The position numbers were made by a program, and so were the translations under genes. 64,000 nucleotides of DNA from an uncultured Clostridia bacterium. Lineage in GTDB: Bacteria > Bacillota > Clostridia > TANB77 > CAG-508. The notes below the pieces were generated by a model that saw nothing but the letters and a program-made list of their open reading frames with translations, did not search any database and was not told the DNA's origin. The stretch is taken from contig CAKPAI010000001.1 of assembly GCA_934133005.1 (NCBI GenBank), positions 248,001 through 312,000 of the forward strand, given 5' to 3'. Positions within the stretch are counted from its first letter, which is position 1, and each line of letters begins with the position of its first letter. Shown here piece by piece: positions 36,797 through 46,070 of this stretch.

Positions 36797-37363
36797 TTAT
36801 CCTTCTCTTGCTTGTACACATAGTCTTACATTTACCTTATTGTTTACACAAGTTATTAAAGTTAGCTCATTTTGCACAGTATTATCAAATTTTGACCAAT
36901 CTGTATCTAATATTTCTGAAATTTTATATACTTTATACTTTCTTGAGCCTAATTTCGTTTTATATATAATTTCATCTCCAATTACTAATTTATTTAAATT
37001 TTCAAAATAGTTTTTGATCGCTCCTCTATTATGTGCAGCAAGCCCTACATTTCCATTAAACATACTTGTCTTTTCTATATGTCCTACATAATTTTCTAAA
37101 ACTTCCTCTGAACTTCCTTCTTTTACTTCTGCATATAGTCCAATTTTATCTATTTGTATAAATCCAAATTCAAACTCCTCTTGAGTCTGTTTTTTCTCTA
37201 TAAATTCTTCTTTATTTTCAATAAGTTCCTCACTTTCTTCTCTTAGTTTTATATTATTTTCTTCTCTCTGCTCTCGGATAATTTTTACGTCTTTGAATAC
37301 AAAATATATTATTGAAGAAAAGAAAATGAGCGCAACTAATAAAACAAATATCTTTTTACTCAT
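36797..37363 (-). CDS. sortase (class D-like)
   Basis: 188 residues. One N-terminal membrane helix (4-23), a charged linker rich in E and K (30-65), then the sortase barrel: catalytic His in NVGLAAHNRG, catalytic Cys in LTLITCVNN, and Arg in VRLCVQAR. The IGDEIIYKTKLGSRKYKVY segment is typical. It joins LPXTG-type proteins to the wall or to each other at the outer face of the membrane. First gene of a pair with the LPKTG protein at 35321. The short length and TLITC form fit class D, but class is not certain. Confidence 0.88.
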   Translation of the reverse strand: MSKKIFVLLVALIFFSSIIYFVFKDVKIIREQREENNIKLREESEELIENKEEFIEKKQTQEEFEFGFIQIDKIGLYAEVKEGSSEEVLENYVGHIEKTSMFNGNVGLAAHNRGAIKNYFENLNKLVIGDEIIYKTKLGSRKYKVYKISEILDTDWSKFDNTVQNELTLITCVNNKVNVRLCVQAREG

Positions 37364-37442
37364 ATTTGCGTCTTAATTATTTTCCTTTCATTTTAATTGG
37401 TATTTTTTAGATTTAATTATTTTAGAATAAATATTTACTTCT

Positions 37443-37473
37443 GCTAGGAAAGACAAGAATTATCTTTCCTAGC
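37443..37473 (-). terminator. terminator after hpf
   Basis: GCTAGGAAAGA / TCTTTCCTAGC perfect stem just after the hpf stop; the downstream side is A/T-rich but has only a weak U-run. Confidence 0.75.
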
Positions 37474-37487
37474 AAATTTGAATTTAA

Positions 37488-38021
37488 TTATGCTTCTGGC
37501 TCTAATAAACCAAAGTTTTTGCTATCTTTTAATCTATATATTACATTTACTTTTTCTGTGTCAATATTTACAAAAGTTAAGAATTTATCTTGTGGTCTTC
37601 CTTCTAATATTGCTTTAGCATCTTCTGGTCCCATTGGTTTTATACTATAATAAATAGTTTTTAGGATTTCATCCTCTATTTGGTTTTCTTCTTCTCTTGA
37701 AGCTTCTTTTAATCTTATAGACTCAGTCATGTTTTGTTTGTCTTTTTTTGTTTTCATCTTTCTTATTTGACCTTCTAATATGTCTACATTTTTATCAATA
37801 GATGCATATAAATCTTTGCTTGCTGTTACTGCTCTAAAAGCATTTTCTAATCCAGAGATTTGCATTTCAGCAACTTGCTCTTCTCCTTCTTTTTTTATTG
37901 TTACAAATAAATCTATATCTTCGTTATCAAAGTATTTTTGTAATCTTTCTGCCTTAGTATCGATGTAACTTCTTATTGCATCTGTTGCCTTTAGTTCCTT
38001 TTCAATTATTTTTATGTTCAT
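37488..38021 (-). CDS. hpf: ribosome hibernation promoting factor, long form
   Basis: 177 residues from the ATG at 38021, 8 nt after AAAGGAG. The S30AE domain (1-100) sits in the 30S mRNA/tRNA channel; the C-terminal domain (about 120-177, IYYSIKPMGPEDAKAILEG, DTEKVNVIYRLKDSKNFGLL) dimerises 30S subunits into 100S particles, as in Firmicutes. Preserves idle ribosomes in stationary phase or stress. Single gene with a good promoter at 38075-38103. Confidence 0.95.
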   Translation of the reverse strand: MNIKIIEKELKATDAIRSYIDTKAERLQKYFDNEDIDLFVTIKKEGEEQVAEMQISGLENAFRAVTASKDLYASIDKNVDILEGQIRKMKTKKDKQNMTESIRLKEASREEENQIEDEILKTIYYSIKPMGPEDAKAILEGRPQDKFLTFVNIDTEKVNVIYRLKDSKNFGLLEPEA

Positions 38022-38074
38022 AAAAATCGCTCCTTTCAAATTTTATCTGATTGTTTTTGCAACTTTGCACCTTC

Positions 38075-38103
38075 ATTATATATGGTTTAATAGTTTTTTG
38101 CAA
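38075..38103 (-). promoter_or_regulatory. promoter of hpf
   Basis: Minus strand TTGCAA (38098-38103), 17 bp, TATAAT (38075-38080). Confidence 0.75.
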
Positions 38104-38113
38104 GTAATTTTAG

Positions 38114-38467
38114 CTATTTTATTTGTTCTATATGATTAACAATATAGTATCCATCTTTTAGCTTTACTTCTACCACATCAAATCTTATAAACTTATTTCC
38201 TTGTCCTGTTTTATATAAATAGTACCTTGCAGCATTTATCATATTTTTTTGTTTTACTCCATTTACTGCTTCTGCTGGTTTTCCATATTTTTCACTTCTT
38301 CTAGTTTTTACTTCTATAAAAATTAATTTACCAGAATACATAGCAATTATATCAATTTCTCCTTGCCTACACCTGAAATTTCTTTCTATTATTTTATAGC
38401 CTTTTCTTTCTAAATAATTTTTTGCTATCTCTTCGCCTATTTTTCCAGTTTCTTGCTTAGAATTCAT
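38114..38467 (-). CDS. YraN-family putative endonuclease
   Basis: 117 residues, full length for UPF0102. PD-(D/E)xK nuclease layout: GKIGEEIAKNYLERKGY, then CRQGEIDIIAM with the acidic residues, and FIEVKTRRS with the Gln/Glu-x-Lys. Homologues are usually near rnhB, dprA or comM, as here. Its real substrate is not established. It follows dprA by 15 bp. Confidence 0.9.
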   Translation of the reverse strand: MNSKQETGKIGEEIAKNYLERKGYKIIERNFRCRQGEIDIIAMYSGKLIFIEVKTRRSEKYGKPAEAVNGVKQKNMINAARYYLYKTGQGNKFIRFDVVEVKLKDGYYIVNHIEQIK

Positions 38468-38482
38468 TTAAATTTTATCCTT

Positions 38483-39334
38483 TTATACTCTTTGATATTT
38501 TCCAAACTCTGTCCTTATTATAAGACCTTCAAGTTCCATCATTGTTAATAGAGTATTTATTTCAGACATATCTCTATCTAATTTGCAAGATATCTCTTCT
38601 ATTGATTTTTCACTATTTAGTTCTTCATATATCTCTTCATATTTTTTATCTACCTTTACAATTTTTTCTTGAATGTTATTATTTTTTGAGAAATTCTTCC
38701 ATATGCTCTCTGGTCTTGTTACAACTTCTGCTCCATTTTCTAATAAATACTGCATTCCTCCACTGTTTTTTGAATCAATTTGTTTTGGTAAAAAATATAC
38801 CTTTTTACCTTGCTCTCTAGCAATCCTTGCTGTCATTAAACTACCACTTAGTTTTGCTGATTCCACAACTAGTACACATGTTGCCATTCCACTAATAATT
38901 CTGTTTCTTTTTTGATAGTTTGAGCTTTGGGCTAGTTCATTATCCTCAAGTTCTGTAATTACTGCTCCGTTTTCATTTATTATTTTATGATATAACCATT
39001 CATTTTCAATTGGTGTTATATTATTTAGTCCAGAACCTAAAACAGCAACTGTGTTTCCCACTCCTTTTAATGCTCCTAAATGAGCTTCTGTGTCTATCCC
39101 CAATGCCATTCCACTTACTACAGTTACTCCTTTTTTTGAAAAATATTCGGCAAAAATCCTTGCACATTTTCTTCCGTATTCTGTCGAATTTCTTGATCCT
39201 ATTATTCCAATTGTTCCAATTTGATTATTTAGCAATTGACTATTACCTCTTATATAAATTTTATCTGGTGCATTTTTTATCTTTAATAATTCTTGCGGAT
39301 ATTCTTCCTCAAACCATTGAAGTTCTTTGTTCAT
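38483..39334 (-). CDS. dprA: DprA/Smf DNA-processing protein
   Basis: 283 residues. The extended Rossmann fold is present with GIIGSRNSTEYGRKCARIF, VVSGMALGIDTEAHLGAL and TVAVLGSGLNN; the C-terminal winged helix is short (SIEEISCKLDRDMSEINTLL). It loads RecA on incoming single-stranded DNA in transformation. It lies in a comM-dprA-yraN operon. The N-terminal SAM-like domain of longer homologues is missing, which is common. Confidence 0.93.
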   Translation of the reverse strand: MNKELQWFEEEYPQELLKIKNAPDKIYIRGNSQLLNNQIGTIGIIGSRNSTEYGRKCARIFAEYFSKKGVTVVSGMALGIDTEAHLGALKGVGNTVAVLGSGLNNITPIENEWLYHKIINENGAVITELEDNELAQSSNYQKRNRIISGMATCVLVVESAKLSGSLMTARIAREQGKKVYFLPKQIDSKNSGGMQYLLENGAEVVTRPESIWKNFSKNNNIQEKIVKVDKKYEEIYEELNSEKSIEEISCKLDRDMSEINTLLTMMELEGLIIRTEFGKYQRV

Positions 39335-39355
39335 TATTTATATCCTTTCACAAAT

Positions 39356-40887
39356 TTAATTTTTCCAATATTTTCTGTCTAAATTTCTATACTGGATTGC
39401 TTCTGCCAAATGATTACTTTCAATAACTTCTTTTTCATCCAAATCCGCTATTGTCCTTGCTACTTTTAAAATTCTTGTATATGCTCTTGCACTTAAACCT
39501 AATTTTTCAAAGGCAACTTGTAACATTTTTTCCGATTTATAGTCTAGCTTGCAAAATTCTTTAATTAAACTTACCGGTAACTCTGAATTAGAATGTATTT
39601 TATAATTTTTATATCTTTCTAATTGTATTTTCCTTGCAATATTTACTCTCTTTTTAATTTGTTCCGATGTTTCTATTTTTCTATCTTCACACAAACTAGT
39701 GTAGCTCACTTGTTTTACTTCCACCTGCACATCAATTCTATCTAATAACGGGCCACTAATCTTATTCATATACTTTTCAATTTTGCTAGTAGTACACACA
39801 CACTTCTTCTCATCTTCTCCATAATATCCACATGGGCAAGGATTCATGGCCGCTACAAACATAAATTTACTCGGAAATATAACACTAGAATTTAATCTGC
39901 TCACAGTTATTTTGCCTTCTTCTAATGGTACTCTTAATAACTCTAATGTTTGTTTTTTAAACTCCGGTAATTCATCTAAAAATAAAACACCTAAATGTGC
40001 TAAACTAATTTCTCCTGGCATAGGATCTTTTCCTCCTCCGACTAATGAAATCGGAGTTATCGAATGGTGTAAACTTCTAAAAGGTCTTTTAATTATTAGT
40101 GGCTCACTACTATTTAGTTTGCCAATTATACTATAAATTTTGGTTATTTCTAGAGCTTCTTCTAAACTTAAATCTGGTAAAATTGTTGAAATCCTTTGTG
40201 CTAACATTGTTTTCCCGTGATCCGTGGTCCTCCTATCATAAGCACTCCGTGAAGTCCTGCAACTGCTACTTCTAATGCTCGCTTTATATTTTCATGTCCT
40301 CTTACATCAGAAAAATCTATAGAATTTTCTTCATTTTTGAAAATATTATCAATCTTTATATTTTGAGCTTTTATTTTAGTAATTTTATTTAAATAACTTA
40401 CTACTTCTTTGAGATTTCTCACACCAATTATTTCTATACCATCTACAATTGCACCTTCTTCTTCATTTTCTACTGGCACTATTACCCTTTTAATCCCTAA
40501 CTTTTTTGCTTCTATACAAATTGGAAGAATTCCTTTTACTTTATTTATTGTTCCATCTAAAGATAGCTCTCCTGTAAATACAGTATCATCAAATTCATAT
40601 TTTATATATCCAAAACTTTTTAGTATTCCTATTGCTATTGGTAAGTCAAAACTTGTCCCTTCTTTTCGGAAATTAGCTGGTGCTAAGTTTACCGTTATTT
40701 TTCTGCTTTCTAGCTCAAACCTTGAGTTTTTTATTGCAGTTTTTACTCTTTCTTTTGCTTCTCGCACACTAGCATCAGGAAGTCCTACTATATCCCATGC
40801 TGGCATACCTGCTGAAACATCTACTTGTACTCTTACCAAATACCCCTCTAGTCCATTTAATGCTATACATTTTACCGCCGAAAACAT
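39356..40887 (-). pseudogene. comM: comM/yifB Mg-chelatase-like AAA+ ATPase, split by a -1 frameshift in Walker A
   Basis: Two consecutive frames make one protein of about 507 residues. Residues 1-225 (40887-40204) carry the Lon-protease-like domain (VDVSAGMPAWDIVGLPDASV, APANFRKEGTSFDLPIAIGIL) and end GGPRITGKQC-stop. The next frame begins QRISTILPDL and carries SLAHLGVLFLDELPEF, a C4 zinc site (CPCGYYGEDEKKCVC) and the sensor-2 helix. One extra A in the run after GGG would give GPRITGKTMLAQR, a proper GxxxxGKT loop. ComM unwinds branched DNA in natural transformation. So it is either inactivated, a sequencing slip in a short A run, or read by -1 slippage at G-GGA-AAA (see 40210-40216). First gene of the comM-dprA-yraN operon. 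Confidence 0.85.
40210..40216 (-). other. possible -1 slippery heptamer in comM
   Basis: On the minus strand the frame reads ACG GGA AAA CAA, which contains the heptamer G GGA AAA in the correct zero frame for simultaneous slippage. A -1 shift here restores the Walker A loop and joins the two comM frames exactly. Confidence 0.4.
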
Positions 40888-41050
40888 TGAATTCCTTTCT
40901 GAAATAAAATTTTAGATTTAAATTATTGTGATTTAATTTTTTTAGAATTTTAATATGTTTAGATTATACATTGGTAATTTATGCAAGTCAAGAAAAACCG
41001 TTCACCTTATTTAGACAAAAAAATATAACATGTGACAAACATATTATATT

Positions 41051-41653
41051 TTAGCTCCATATTTTATTCTTTATTATATAACTTAAAATTTCATCTGGAA
41101 TATAGTCTTTTACACTTGTTAACCTTTTTTCATGAAGTAACTCTCTGACTTTACTTGAACTAATAGTTTTATATTCTTCCTTAATATCTATAATATCAAA
41201 ATTTTTAATGTTATTTTTCATAATTTTATTATTTTTTATAACTTTTTCAATATTAATATTATTTCTATTTATAATAACATATTTATAACTACTCATAAGC
41301 CTTTCAGAATTAGTCCAACTAGGCATTTTTTCAAAATTATCTGCTCCCATTATAAAGAAAATCTCATCATTCTTATATCTATTTTTTATCATTTCAAAAG
41401 CTTGATATGTTTCTATTTCTTCTTTTTTATTTAATTCAATACTGCTCACATCTATTTTTTCTTCATTATCGCAAATTATTTTTAGCATTTCTAACCTTGA
41501 ATTTTCATCAATTAAATCTTTCTTTTTATAATTATTTCCCATTGGTACAAAATAAAATTTATCTAATTTCATCTCTTTTATTACACTTTTGGCAATATTT
41601 AAATGAGCATATGTTGGTGGATTAAATGAACCTCCAAAAAATCCTAATTTCAT
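41051..41653 (-). CDS. nadD: nicotinate-nucleotide adenylyltransferase
   Basis: 200 residues. Nucleotidyltransferase fold with GFFGGSFNPPTYAHLNIA at the N-terminus (the T/H-x-G-H-like site), and the C-terminal ISSSKVRELLH. It makes deamido-NAD from nicotinate mononucleotide and ATP. The Met at 41653 gives the usual MKLGFFGGSF start but is 12 nt after AGGAG; the Met at 41662 is only 3 nt after it, so the start is uncertain by three residues. The usual partners yqeK and rsfS are not next to it. Confidence 0.92.
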   Translation of the reverse strand: MKLGFFGGSFNPPTYAHLNIAKSVIKEMKLDKFYFVPMGNNYKKKDLIDENSRLEMLKIICDNEEKIDVSSIELNKKEEIETYQAFEMIKNRYKNDEIFFIMGADNFEKMPSWTNSERLMSSYKYVIINRNNINIEKVIKNNKIMKNNIKNFDIIDIKEEYKTISSSKVRELLHEKRLTSVKDYIPDEILSYIIKNKIWS

Positions 41654-41742
41654 ATTATACATTCTCTCCTAACAAAAAATCCTAATTTACGTAATAATTA
41701 TAGTTTTTTTCTTAGTATTTGTAAAGTTTTTTACAATACTTC

Positions 41743-41771
41743 TTGCAAAACTAAGAAATTCATGGTAAAAT
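41743..41771 (+). promoter_or_regulatory. promoter of rpsT
   Basis: TTGCAA (41743-41748), 17 bp, TAAAAT (41766-41771). Confidence 0.75.
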
Positions 41772-41809
41772 ATTATACGTTAATATGCAATTAAGAGGAG
41801 GTGTTAAAA

Positions 41810-42076
41810 ATGCCAAATATCAAATCAGCAATAAAACGTGTAGACGTTATTGAAAAGAAAACTGCTAGAAATAATATGATTAAATCAGGATATAAATCAG
41901 CTGTTAAAAAGTTTGAAAGCGCTGTTGCAGCCGGAAATAAAGAAGAAGCTACTACTCTACTTTCTCAAGCAACAAAGAAAATCGACCAAGCTTGTGCAAA
42001 GGGTGTTATAGTAAAAAACACTGCATCTAGAAAAAAATCATTACTTTCTAAAAAATTAAATGCTATGAATGCCTAG
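41810..42076 (+). CDS. rpsT: 30S ribosomal protein S20
   Basis: 88 residues from the ATG at 41810, which follows AGGAGGTG at good spacing (a Met three codons upstream is too close). Basic three-helix protein with MPNIKSAIKRV and NTASRKKSLLSKKLN. Binds 16S rRNA early in 30S assembly. Single gene with its own promoter and terminator. Confidence 0.97.
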   Translation: MPNIKSAIKRVDVIEKKTARNNMIKSGYKSAVKKFESAVAAGNKEEATTLLSQATKKIDQACAKGVIVKNTASRKKSLLSKKLNAMNA

Positions 42077-42114
42077 TTCTAGCAATATAAAAAATTGTGC
42101 ACAGTTTTTTATTT

Positions 42115-42145
42115 AAAGATCACTTTATCTAAGTGGTCTTTTTAT
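42115..42145 (+). terminator. terminator of rpsT
   Basis: AAAGATCACTT / AAGTGGTCTTT stem followed by TTATTTT. Confidence 0.88.
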
Positions 42146-42233
42146 TTTCCATTTATTTCTTCTTTTTTATTTTCCTAACTTATGTTATTATATATTTAAG
42201 AAAGGCTATGTTCTAAACATAGAAATATTATTT

Positions 42234-42515
42234 ATGAAAAATATTAATTTATTTATAAAAAAATTACACATTACTTTTAACCTTAATGTTAATTCTAAAG
42301 TAAAATTAATAATGAAATCTGGAATTAAATTTAGCTTTGTACTTATATTAATATCTACTCTTGTTTTTAGTATATACATAACAACCAATAAAGATTTTGA
42401 GCTTTATAACATCGGTGCAGCTCTTTTAAAAGCTGGCAATATGTTTATTGTGTTTTTTATAATATTGGGAATATGTTTTAATCAGATATTAAAAGAAAAG
42501 AATCAACTGCAATAA
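42234..42515 (+). CDS. small two-helix membrane protein of unknown function
   Basis: 93 residues. Basic N-terminus, two membrane helices (about 29-50, KFSFVLILISTLVFSIYITT, and 64-85, AGNMFIVFFIILGICF), short polar tail. No family recognised. No clear ribosome site in front of the ATG, so the start or even the gene is uncertain. Its stop codon lies inside the terminator hairpin shared with gatB. Confidence 0.5.
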   Translation: MKNINLFIKKLHITFNLNVNSKVKLIMKSGIKFSFVLILISTLVFSIYITTNKDFELYNIGAALLKAGNMFIVFFIILGICFNQILKEKNQLQ

Positions 42516-42535
42516 ACAGTAGTTGATTCTTTTAA
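42498..42535. terminator. bidirectional terminator before gatB end
   Basis: AAGAATCAACT / AGTTGATTCTT stem with A-run and T-run flanks, between two convergent genes. Confidence 0.82.
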
Positions 42536-42537
42536 AT

Positions 42538-43986
42538 TTATTTTTTTAGTTCTTCTATGAACATTTTATTAAGCATTTGTGGATTTGCTTTTCCTTTTGT
42601 TTGTTTCATCGCTTGTCCAACTAAGAATCCTAAAGCTCTATCTTTTCCGGCTTTATAATCTGCTATTGATTGTGGATTTGCTTCTAATATTTGCATTACC
42701 ACTTCTTTTATCTCACCTTCATCAGAAATTTGAATCCATCCTTTTTTCTTAATTATCTCTTCTGGATTTCTTGTTTCAGCATCCTCTAAGAACATCTCTT
42801 CTAAAACTTTTTTGCCTATTGTTGAACTTATTGTTCCTTTATCAATTAAAGTTATTAAGCTTGCAAGTTCTGTTCCTGAAAAAGGTATATCTCTAGGCTC
42901 CATCTCTTCCTCATTTAGTATTCTTGAAACGTCTGATAAAAGCCAGTTTGCAACAGCTTTCGCATTTTTACAAATCTGCTCAGCATCTTCAAACATATTT
43001 GATAAATATTTAGAAGCTGTTAACATCTTTGAATCTTTTTCTGAAAGTTTAAATTCTTCCATATATCTTGCTTTTCTACTCTCTGGTAACTCCGGAAGTG
43101 ATTTTTTTACATTTTCTATATATTCATCAGATAGCTTTATTCTAGCTAAATCTGGTTCTGGAAAATATCTATAATCTTGAGCATCCTCTTTATCTCTCAT
43201 TGAGAAAGTTTTTCCAGATACTTCATCCCATCTAAGAGTTTCTTGCTCAATTTTTCCTCCATCATCTAAAATATCTGCTTGTCTGTCAATCTCATACTCA
43301 AGAGCTCTTGAAATTGACTTAAAAGAATTCATATTCTTCATCTCTGTACGAATTCCAAAAGGTTCTCCTTTTTTATGTAATGATACATTGACATCTGCCC
43401 TAAATGAACCTTCTTGCATTTTACAATCAGATACTTCTATATATTCAAGAATTGATTTCAATTTTTTCAAATAGTTATCAACTTCTTTTGCACTTCTCAT
43501 ATCTGGTTCTGATACTATTTCAATTAGTGGTACACCAGCTCTATTCAAATCAACCAAGCTTCCTTGTGAAAATTCACTATGATTTAACTTTCCAGCATCT
43601 TCTTCTATATGAATTCTTAAAATTCTTATTTTCTTTTTTTCTCCGTTTTCATCATCAATCTCTATATATCCATGATTACATAGTGGTTCATCAAATTGGG
43701 AAATTTGATAAGATTTGGGTAAATCTGGATAGAAATAATTTTTTCTATCATTTTTGCAATCTTGTGATATACTACAATTTGTAGCAAGTCCAGCTTTTAC
43801 AGCATATTCAACTACCTTCTCATTTAGAACAGGTAGAGTTCCGGGCATGGCCATACAAATTGGACATGTTTGCATATTAGGTCTTCCACCAAATTTTGTA
43901 GAACATTTACAAAATATCTTTGTTTTTGTAGAAAGTTCAGCATGAACTTCAAGTCCTATTACTACTTCATAATCTTCTCTTGCCAT
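42538..43986 (-). CDS. gatB: aspartyl/glutamyl-tRNA amidotransferase subunit B
   Basis: 482 residues. GatB core with VIGLEVHAELSTKTKIFC, the zinc site TCPICMAMPGTLP, and SYQISQFDEPLC; the C-terminal helical YqeY-like tail holds tRNA (EANPQSIADYKAGKDRALGF). With GatA and GatC it converts Glu-tRNA-Gln (and Asp-tRNA-Asn if formed) to the amide form. Two bases after gatA; last gene of the operon. Confidence 0.97.
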   Translation of the reverse strand: MAREDYEVVIGLEVHAELSTKTKIFCKCSTKFGGRPNMQTCPICMAMPGTLPVLNEKVVEYAVKAGLATNCSISQDCKNDRKNYFYPDLPKSYQISQFDEPLCNHGYIEIDDENGEKKKIRILRIHIEEDAGKLNHSEFSQGSLVDLNRAGVPLIEIVSEPDMRSAKEVDNYLKKLKSILEYIEVSDCKMQEGSFRADVNVSLHKKGEPFGIRTEMKNMNSFKSISRALEYEIDRQADILDDGGKIEQETLRWDEVSGKTFSMRDKEDAQDYRYFPEPDLARIKLSDEYIENVKKSLPELPESRKARYMEEFKLSEKDSKMLTASKYLSNMFEDAEQICKNAKAVANWLLSDVSRILNEEEMEPRDIPFSGTELASLITLIDKGTISSTIGKKVLEEMFLEDAETRNPEEIIKKKGWIQISDEGEIKEVVMQILEANPQSIADYKAGKDRALGFLVGQAMKQTKGKANPQMLNKMFIEELKK

Positions 43987-43988
43987 AT

Positions 43989-45455
43989 TTACTCTCCCTT
44001 CTTAAATTCTGGTTTGTATTTCTCTCTAAATTTTTCTTTTTGTTCAAAAGCATATGCCACATTCAAAATTTTTGATTCATCAAATCTATTTCCAATTAAT
44101 TGCATTCCTATTGGCATACCACCATTGTCAACACTGCAAGGTATTGATATTGCTGGTACTCCTGCAATATTGATAGATACTGTACAAATATCTGCTAAAT
44201 ACATTTCTAAAGGATTACTTGTTTTTGCACCAATATCAAAAGCGGTTGTTGGAGCAACTGGTGTTAATAGCACATCATATTTTGAAAGTTCTTTTTCAAA
44301 CTCTTTTCTAACATATGTACGAACCTTTTGTGCTTTTTTGTAATAAGCATCATAATAACCTGATGAAAGTACATAAGTACCTAATATTATTCTTCTCTTT
44401 ACTTCTGGTCCAAAACCTTCACTTCTAGAATTTCTAAATAGTTCTTTCAAATTTGTATAATTTTTTGTTCTGTAACCATATCTAATTCCATCAAATCTAC
44501 CTAAGTTAGAACTTGCCTCTGCACACGCAATTATATAATATGTAGCTAAAGCGTATTTTGCAACATCTAGTGAACATTCTTCGACAATTGCACCCATTTC
44601 CTTATACTTTTCTATAGACTCTTCTAATGCCTTTTTTACTTCTTCGTTTATTCCTTCACCAAAAAATTCTTTTGGAACTCCTATTTTCAACCCTTTTACA
44701 TTACCAGTTAATGCTTGTACATAGTCTTCCTTTTCATTATTTGCAGAAGTTGAATCTTTTTCATCATGTCCTGCAATTAAATTTAATAACATTGCACAAT
44801 CTGTTACATCTTTTGTAATAGGACCTATTTGATCAAGAGATGATGCAAATGCAACCAATCCATATCTTGAAACTAATCCATAAGTTGGTTTTAGTCCTAC
44901 AACACCACAAAAAGATGCTGGTTCACGAATTGAACCTCCTGTGTCAGAACCTAATGCCCATGGTACCATATCTGCTGCAACAGCTGCCGCAGAACCTCCT
45001 GAAGAACCTCCTGGTACTTTATTTAAATTCCATGGATTATGAGTAACTTTTATTGCTGAATTTTCTGTTGAACTTCCCATTGCAAATTCATCCATATTTA
45101 ATTTTCCTAAACTTATTATTTCTTCATTATTTAGTTTTTCTATTACTGTTGCATCATAAGGAGAAACAAAGTTTTCAAGCATTTTTGATGCACAAGTTGT
45201 TTTTACCCCTGTCATACAGATATTATCCTTTATTCCTATTGGAATTCCTGCAAACTTTGATTTCTTCTCTTTTTTATCAATCTCTTTTGCTTTATTTTTC
45301 GCATCTTCTAAAGTACTTGTTATAAAAGCTCCTACATCTAATTCTTTTTCTTCAATTTTTGCCACATATGCTTCTACAATTTGACTTGATGTGAGCTCGT
45401 TTTTTTGAATTTTTTCTACTAGTTCATGAACTGTAAGTCTTGTAATATCTTCCAT
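43989..45455 (-). CDS. gatA: aspartyl/glutamyl-tRNA amidotransferase subunit A
   Basis: 488 residues. Amidase-signature enzyme with the catalytic Lys in GIPIGIKDNICM, and the Ser-cisSer pair in GSDTGGSIREPASFCG. It releases ammonia from glutamine and passes it to GatB. The ribosome site AAGGAGGG precedes the ATG. Follows the kinase gene by 12 bp in the gatC-kinase-gatA-gatB order. Confidence 0.97.
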   Translation of the reverse strand: MEDITRLTVHELVEKIQKNELTSSQIVEAYVAKIEEKELDVGAFITSTLEDAKNKAKEIDKKEKKSKFAGIPIGIKDNICMTGVKTTCASKMLENFVSPYDATVIEKLNNEEIISLGKLNMDEFAMGSSTENSAIKVTHNPWNLNKVPGGSSGGSAAAVAADMVPWALGSDTGGSIREPASFCGVVGLKPTYGLVSRYGLVAFASSLDQIGPITKDVTDCAMLLNLIAGHDEKDSTSANNEKEDYVQALTGNVKGLKIGVPKEFFGEGINEEVKKALEESIEKYKEMGAIVEECSLDVAKYALATYYIIACAEASSNLGRFDGIRYGYRTKNYTNLKELFRNSRSEGFGPEVKRRIILGTYVLSSGYYDAYYKKAQKVRTYVRKEFEKELSKYDVLLTPVAPTTAFDIGAKTSNPLEMYLADICTVSINIAGVPAISIPCSVDNGGMPIGMQLIGNRFDESKILNVAYAFEQKEKFREKYKPEFKKGE

Positions 45456-45467
45456 AAGCCCTCCTTT

Positions 45468-46052
45468 TTATTCTTCTTTCCATTCAAGTAATTTCTTTAT
45501 TTCTTCTTTAACAGTAGCTTCTGGTCTACAATTATCTACCATTACTACATTTATATTTTTATATTTTTCTTTAATTTCATCAGCTAATTTTAAATATGCA
45601 TTTTGCTGATTTATACTACTTTGTTTATTAAATTTAGCATATTTATTTGTAGCTTTTCCACTTCTTTTTATTCTTTTTTCAAATTCATTCTCATCACTAA
45701 GATACATTGTTATATAATAGATATCAAAGTCCATATCAGCCAATTTTTCTAATAGTCTTTGATAGACGTCTGAAAAATTATAGTCTTTAAAACCTAATCT
45801 ACAATATATTTCTTCTGTAAAAAAAGTTCTATCAAATAGCAAATTTACGCTCATATTTTGTAGTTTTCCAATGTACTCTAGTAAATCCTCATACATTTTC
45901 TCTGCCTTTTGTTTTCCTTCTTTTGAAGAATCTGCAGTTCCACTTAATCTATACAAATTTGTATATGGAATAGCATGCCTTATAAAATCTGTAATTGTAG
46001 TTTTTCCTGCTCCTTGAGCTCCTTCAACTATTATTATTTTTGAATTTGCCAT
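45468..46052 (-). CDS. P-loop nucleoside/nucleotide kinase (thymidylate kinase-like)
   Basis: 194 residues. Walker A VEGAQGAGKTTITDF at 9-23, the DRTFFTEEI strand-helix (substrate side, like DR(F/Y) in dNK/Tmk enzymes), and a LID-like basic stretch FEKRIKRSGKATNKYAKFN. The fold fits thymidylate kinases or deoxynucleoside kinases; the exact substrate is not readable. Very good ribosome site. The gene sits inside the gatCAB operon (19 bp after gatC, 12 bp before gatA), where no such gene is usual. Confidence 0.78.
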   Translation of the reverse strand: MANSKIIIVEGAQGAGKTTITDFIRHAIPYTNLYRLSGTADSSKEGKQKAEKMYEDLLEYIGKLQNMSVNLLFDRTFFTEEIYCRLGFKDYNFSDVYQRLLEKLADMDFDIYYITMYLSDENEFEKRIKRSGKATNKYAKFNKQSSINQQNAYLKLADEIKEKYKNINVVMVDNCRPEATVKEEIKKLLEWKEE

Positions 46053-46070
46053 TAGTTTCTCTCCTTTATT

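Noticed and set aside
37364..37487. A raiA-motif or similar structured RNA around the hpf gene
   Set aside because: The flanking sequences are short, AT-rich and explained by a terminator and a promoter.
40201..40887. Treating the two comM frames as two separate functional genes
   Set aside because: The break falls inside the Walker A loop and a -1 shift restores one continuous family-length protein.
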